A stretch of 64,000 bases of DNA from Shewanella litorisediminis (GTDB taxonomy: Bacteria; Pseudomonadota; Gammaproteobacteria; Enterobacterales; Shewanellaceae). The position numbers and the translations under genes are program-made. Each line of letters opens with the position of its first letter. Position 1 is the stretch's first letter. This document shows positions 63,043 through 64,000 of the stretch, piece after piece. Where the stretch lies: NCBI RefSeq assembly GCF_016834455.1, contig NZ_CP069213.1, forward strand, positions 1,860,501 through 1,924,500. The letters are read 5' to 3'. The notes beneath the pieces are model-generated. The model was not told the origin of the DNA. It ran no database searches and worked only from the letters and a program-made list of their open reading frames with translations.

Positions 63043-64000
63043 TCAGTCTTTGACCGACTGCGTTTCCCGGCCAAGGGCGCCAAAGCGCCTTGGCAATTCG
63101 GTATACAGGCCGCCCAGGGCAAACAGGCTACCGTCCAAATCCAGCTCCGGCGCGGTGAGCAGGGGGAAGTTTTTCCCAAGCCTTAACCAGACACGTTTGG
63201 CCAGCACGGGGTTGGCAAGCTCACTGCCACTGAGATACACCTGCTTTACACCCACATTCAAGTCCAGATGTTCAATCCAATTTGCCAGATAATCGGCGAG
63301 GGAGTCCATCATGGCAAAGGCAAGTTTGGGGGCGTCTGTGTCTCCGGCAAGGCGGAAGCTCATCAGGGTTCCCAGGGTTTTACACCAGTTGAAGGAACGC
63401 ACGGCTTCGCCCCGGATCAGCGGGTAATCGATGCGGGGAGCGCTTTGACCACGAAACTTTTGCGCTTCGGCCACCAGGGCATCGGCCAGGTATTCCACAG
63501 AAGGCTTTTCTTTGTTCAGCCCAAGACCCAGTATGCAGGCGCCCAGTGCCCAAATACCCTGCAGGTTACCGCGCTCGGCGGTGGGGGAAAGGATAAGGTC
63601 AAGCATGCACAGGCATTCCTGGGGATAGAGGCTCTTGAACTTTTCCAGCACCTGTCGCTGCGGACTTTCCATCAGCAGGCGATAGATTTCATAGCCATTG
63701 TCAGGCAGCGGCGTTTGAGTAAAGAAGATTTCCTCCTTTCCCTGGCCATCGACGGTGGCAATTTCCAGTGCGCCTTTGCCCCCCAGATACAAACTGGCGT
63801 GATGGGCAAGGCTCTTGTTGCCGGCTTGCAACTGACCTCGTATGGCCAGCAGCGAGGGCGTCTTCACACTGGCAAAACTGGTGGGGGTCAAACGAATTTT
63901 GCCGTTATGGGTATGGGCCAGATAGCCGGCTGCACTGGCCTGATTGTGCATCGGTGTACCGGATAAGCGCAGGGTTCGGGCCTCTGATTCGCAAATGACC
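63043..64000 (-). CDS. Hydrogenase-associated protein with Kae1/HypF-like C-terminus (probably partial)
   Basis: From the ATG at 63951 the protein is 302 residues, but the frame stays open to the window edge with coding-like sequence (ICESEARTLRLSGTP), so the start is probably beyond 64000. The C-terminal YLSGSELANPVLAKRVWLRLGK followed by DGSLFALGGLY matches the layout of the HypF C-terminal Kae1-like end (ALSGGVFQSRTLAN ... DGGIALGQLWY). It is 30 bases upstream of hypF, so it is in the hyp operon. Function unknown; the hydrogenase structural genes probably lie further right. Confidence 0.7.
   Translation of the reverse strand, partial: VICESEARTLRLSGTPMHNQASAAGYLAHTHNGKIRLTPTSFASVKTPSLLAIRGQLQAGNKSLAHHASLYLGGKGALEIATVDGQGKEEIFFTQTPLPDNGYEIYRLLMESPQRQVLEKFKSLYPQECLCMLDLILSPTAERGNLQGIWALGACILGLGLNKEKPSVEYLADALVAEAQKFRGQSAPRIDYPLIRGEAVRSFNWCKTLGTLMSFRLAGDTDAPKLAFAMMDSLADYLANWIEHLDLNVGVKQVYLSGSELANPVLAKRVWLRLGKNFPLLTAPELDLDGSLFALGGLYTELPRRFGALGRETQSVKD

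Overview
The window looks like a chromosomal segment of a Shewanella-type marine gammaproteobacterium. The indicators are a NapA-NapB-NapC periplasmic nitrate reductase end, an ast arginine-catabolic operon followed by a DUF1338 gene, the kdnA-kdnB-kdsB genes for 8-amino-Kdo that were characterised in Shewanella oneidensis, a DUF3334 gene, and a hyp operon in the order hypF-B-C-D-E-A. The species assignment is inference; no rRNA gene is present.

Layout: (1) 1-3030, end of a nap operon (napA 3' part, napB, napC). (2) 3.1-7.8 kb, minus-strand astC-astA-astD-DUF1338, with a divergent Lrp/AsnC regulator. (3) 8.4-13.1 kb, a LysR regulator divergent from hutH-hutU. (4) 13.4-20.55 kb, a compact chromosomal integron: a decayed integron integrase on the minus strand that still carries a good LexA box, then ten small, mostly unrecognised genes, all on the plus strand. 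Nine inter-cassette attC-type sites separate or follow them. One cassette gene is split after its fourth codon by a complete IS903-like insertion sequence with a 9-bp target duplication. (5) 20.8-24.2 kb, kdnA-kdnB-kdsB-DUF2897. (6) 24.3-29.9 kb, carbonic anhydrase, porin plus PstS-like protein, alpha/beta hydrolase, M15 peptidase, dapE and an ArsC-family protein. (7) 29.9-32.6 kb, ptsH-ptsI-crr preceded by an ACT-domain gene, then a chemoreceptor and a DUF3334 (CheX-like) gene. (8) 35.8-52.7 kb, a starch/maltodextrin locus: LacI regulator, GH15 glucoamylase lipoprotein, MalT-type transporter, PaiB-like flavoprotein, two exported GH13 enzymes, a TonB-dependent receptor, a cytoplasmic GH13 alpha-glucosidase and an FHS-family sugar transporter. 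Three near-identical TGCATACGTATKCA palindromes in its control regions are the probable LacI operators. (9) 53.0-56.9 kb, RsmB-like methyltransferase, YjbQ, parvulin and a FAN1-type VRR nuclease. (10) 57.0-64.0 kb, hypA-E, hypF and an incomplete gene with a Kae1/HypF-like C-terminus, probably reading in from a hydrogenase structural operon beyond the right edge.

How the parts work together: the maltodextrin locus forms a full path. Secreted or surface glucoamylase and GH13 enzymes cut polymer, the TonB receptor imports oligosaccharides, periplasmic GH13 enzymes and MalT bring maltose inside, and the cytoplasmic alpha-glucosidase yields glucose. The accessory part is the integron. Its integrase is broken by a 70-bp insertion made of two perfect hairpins and by a second in-frame insertion with a stop, so the cassettes appear fixed unless another integrase acts in trans.
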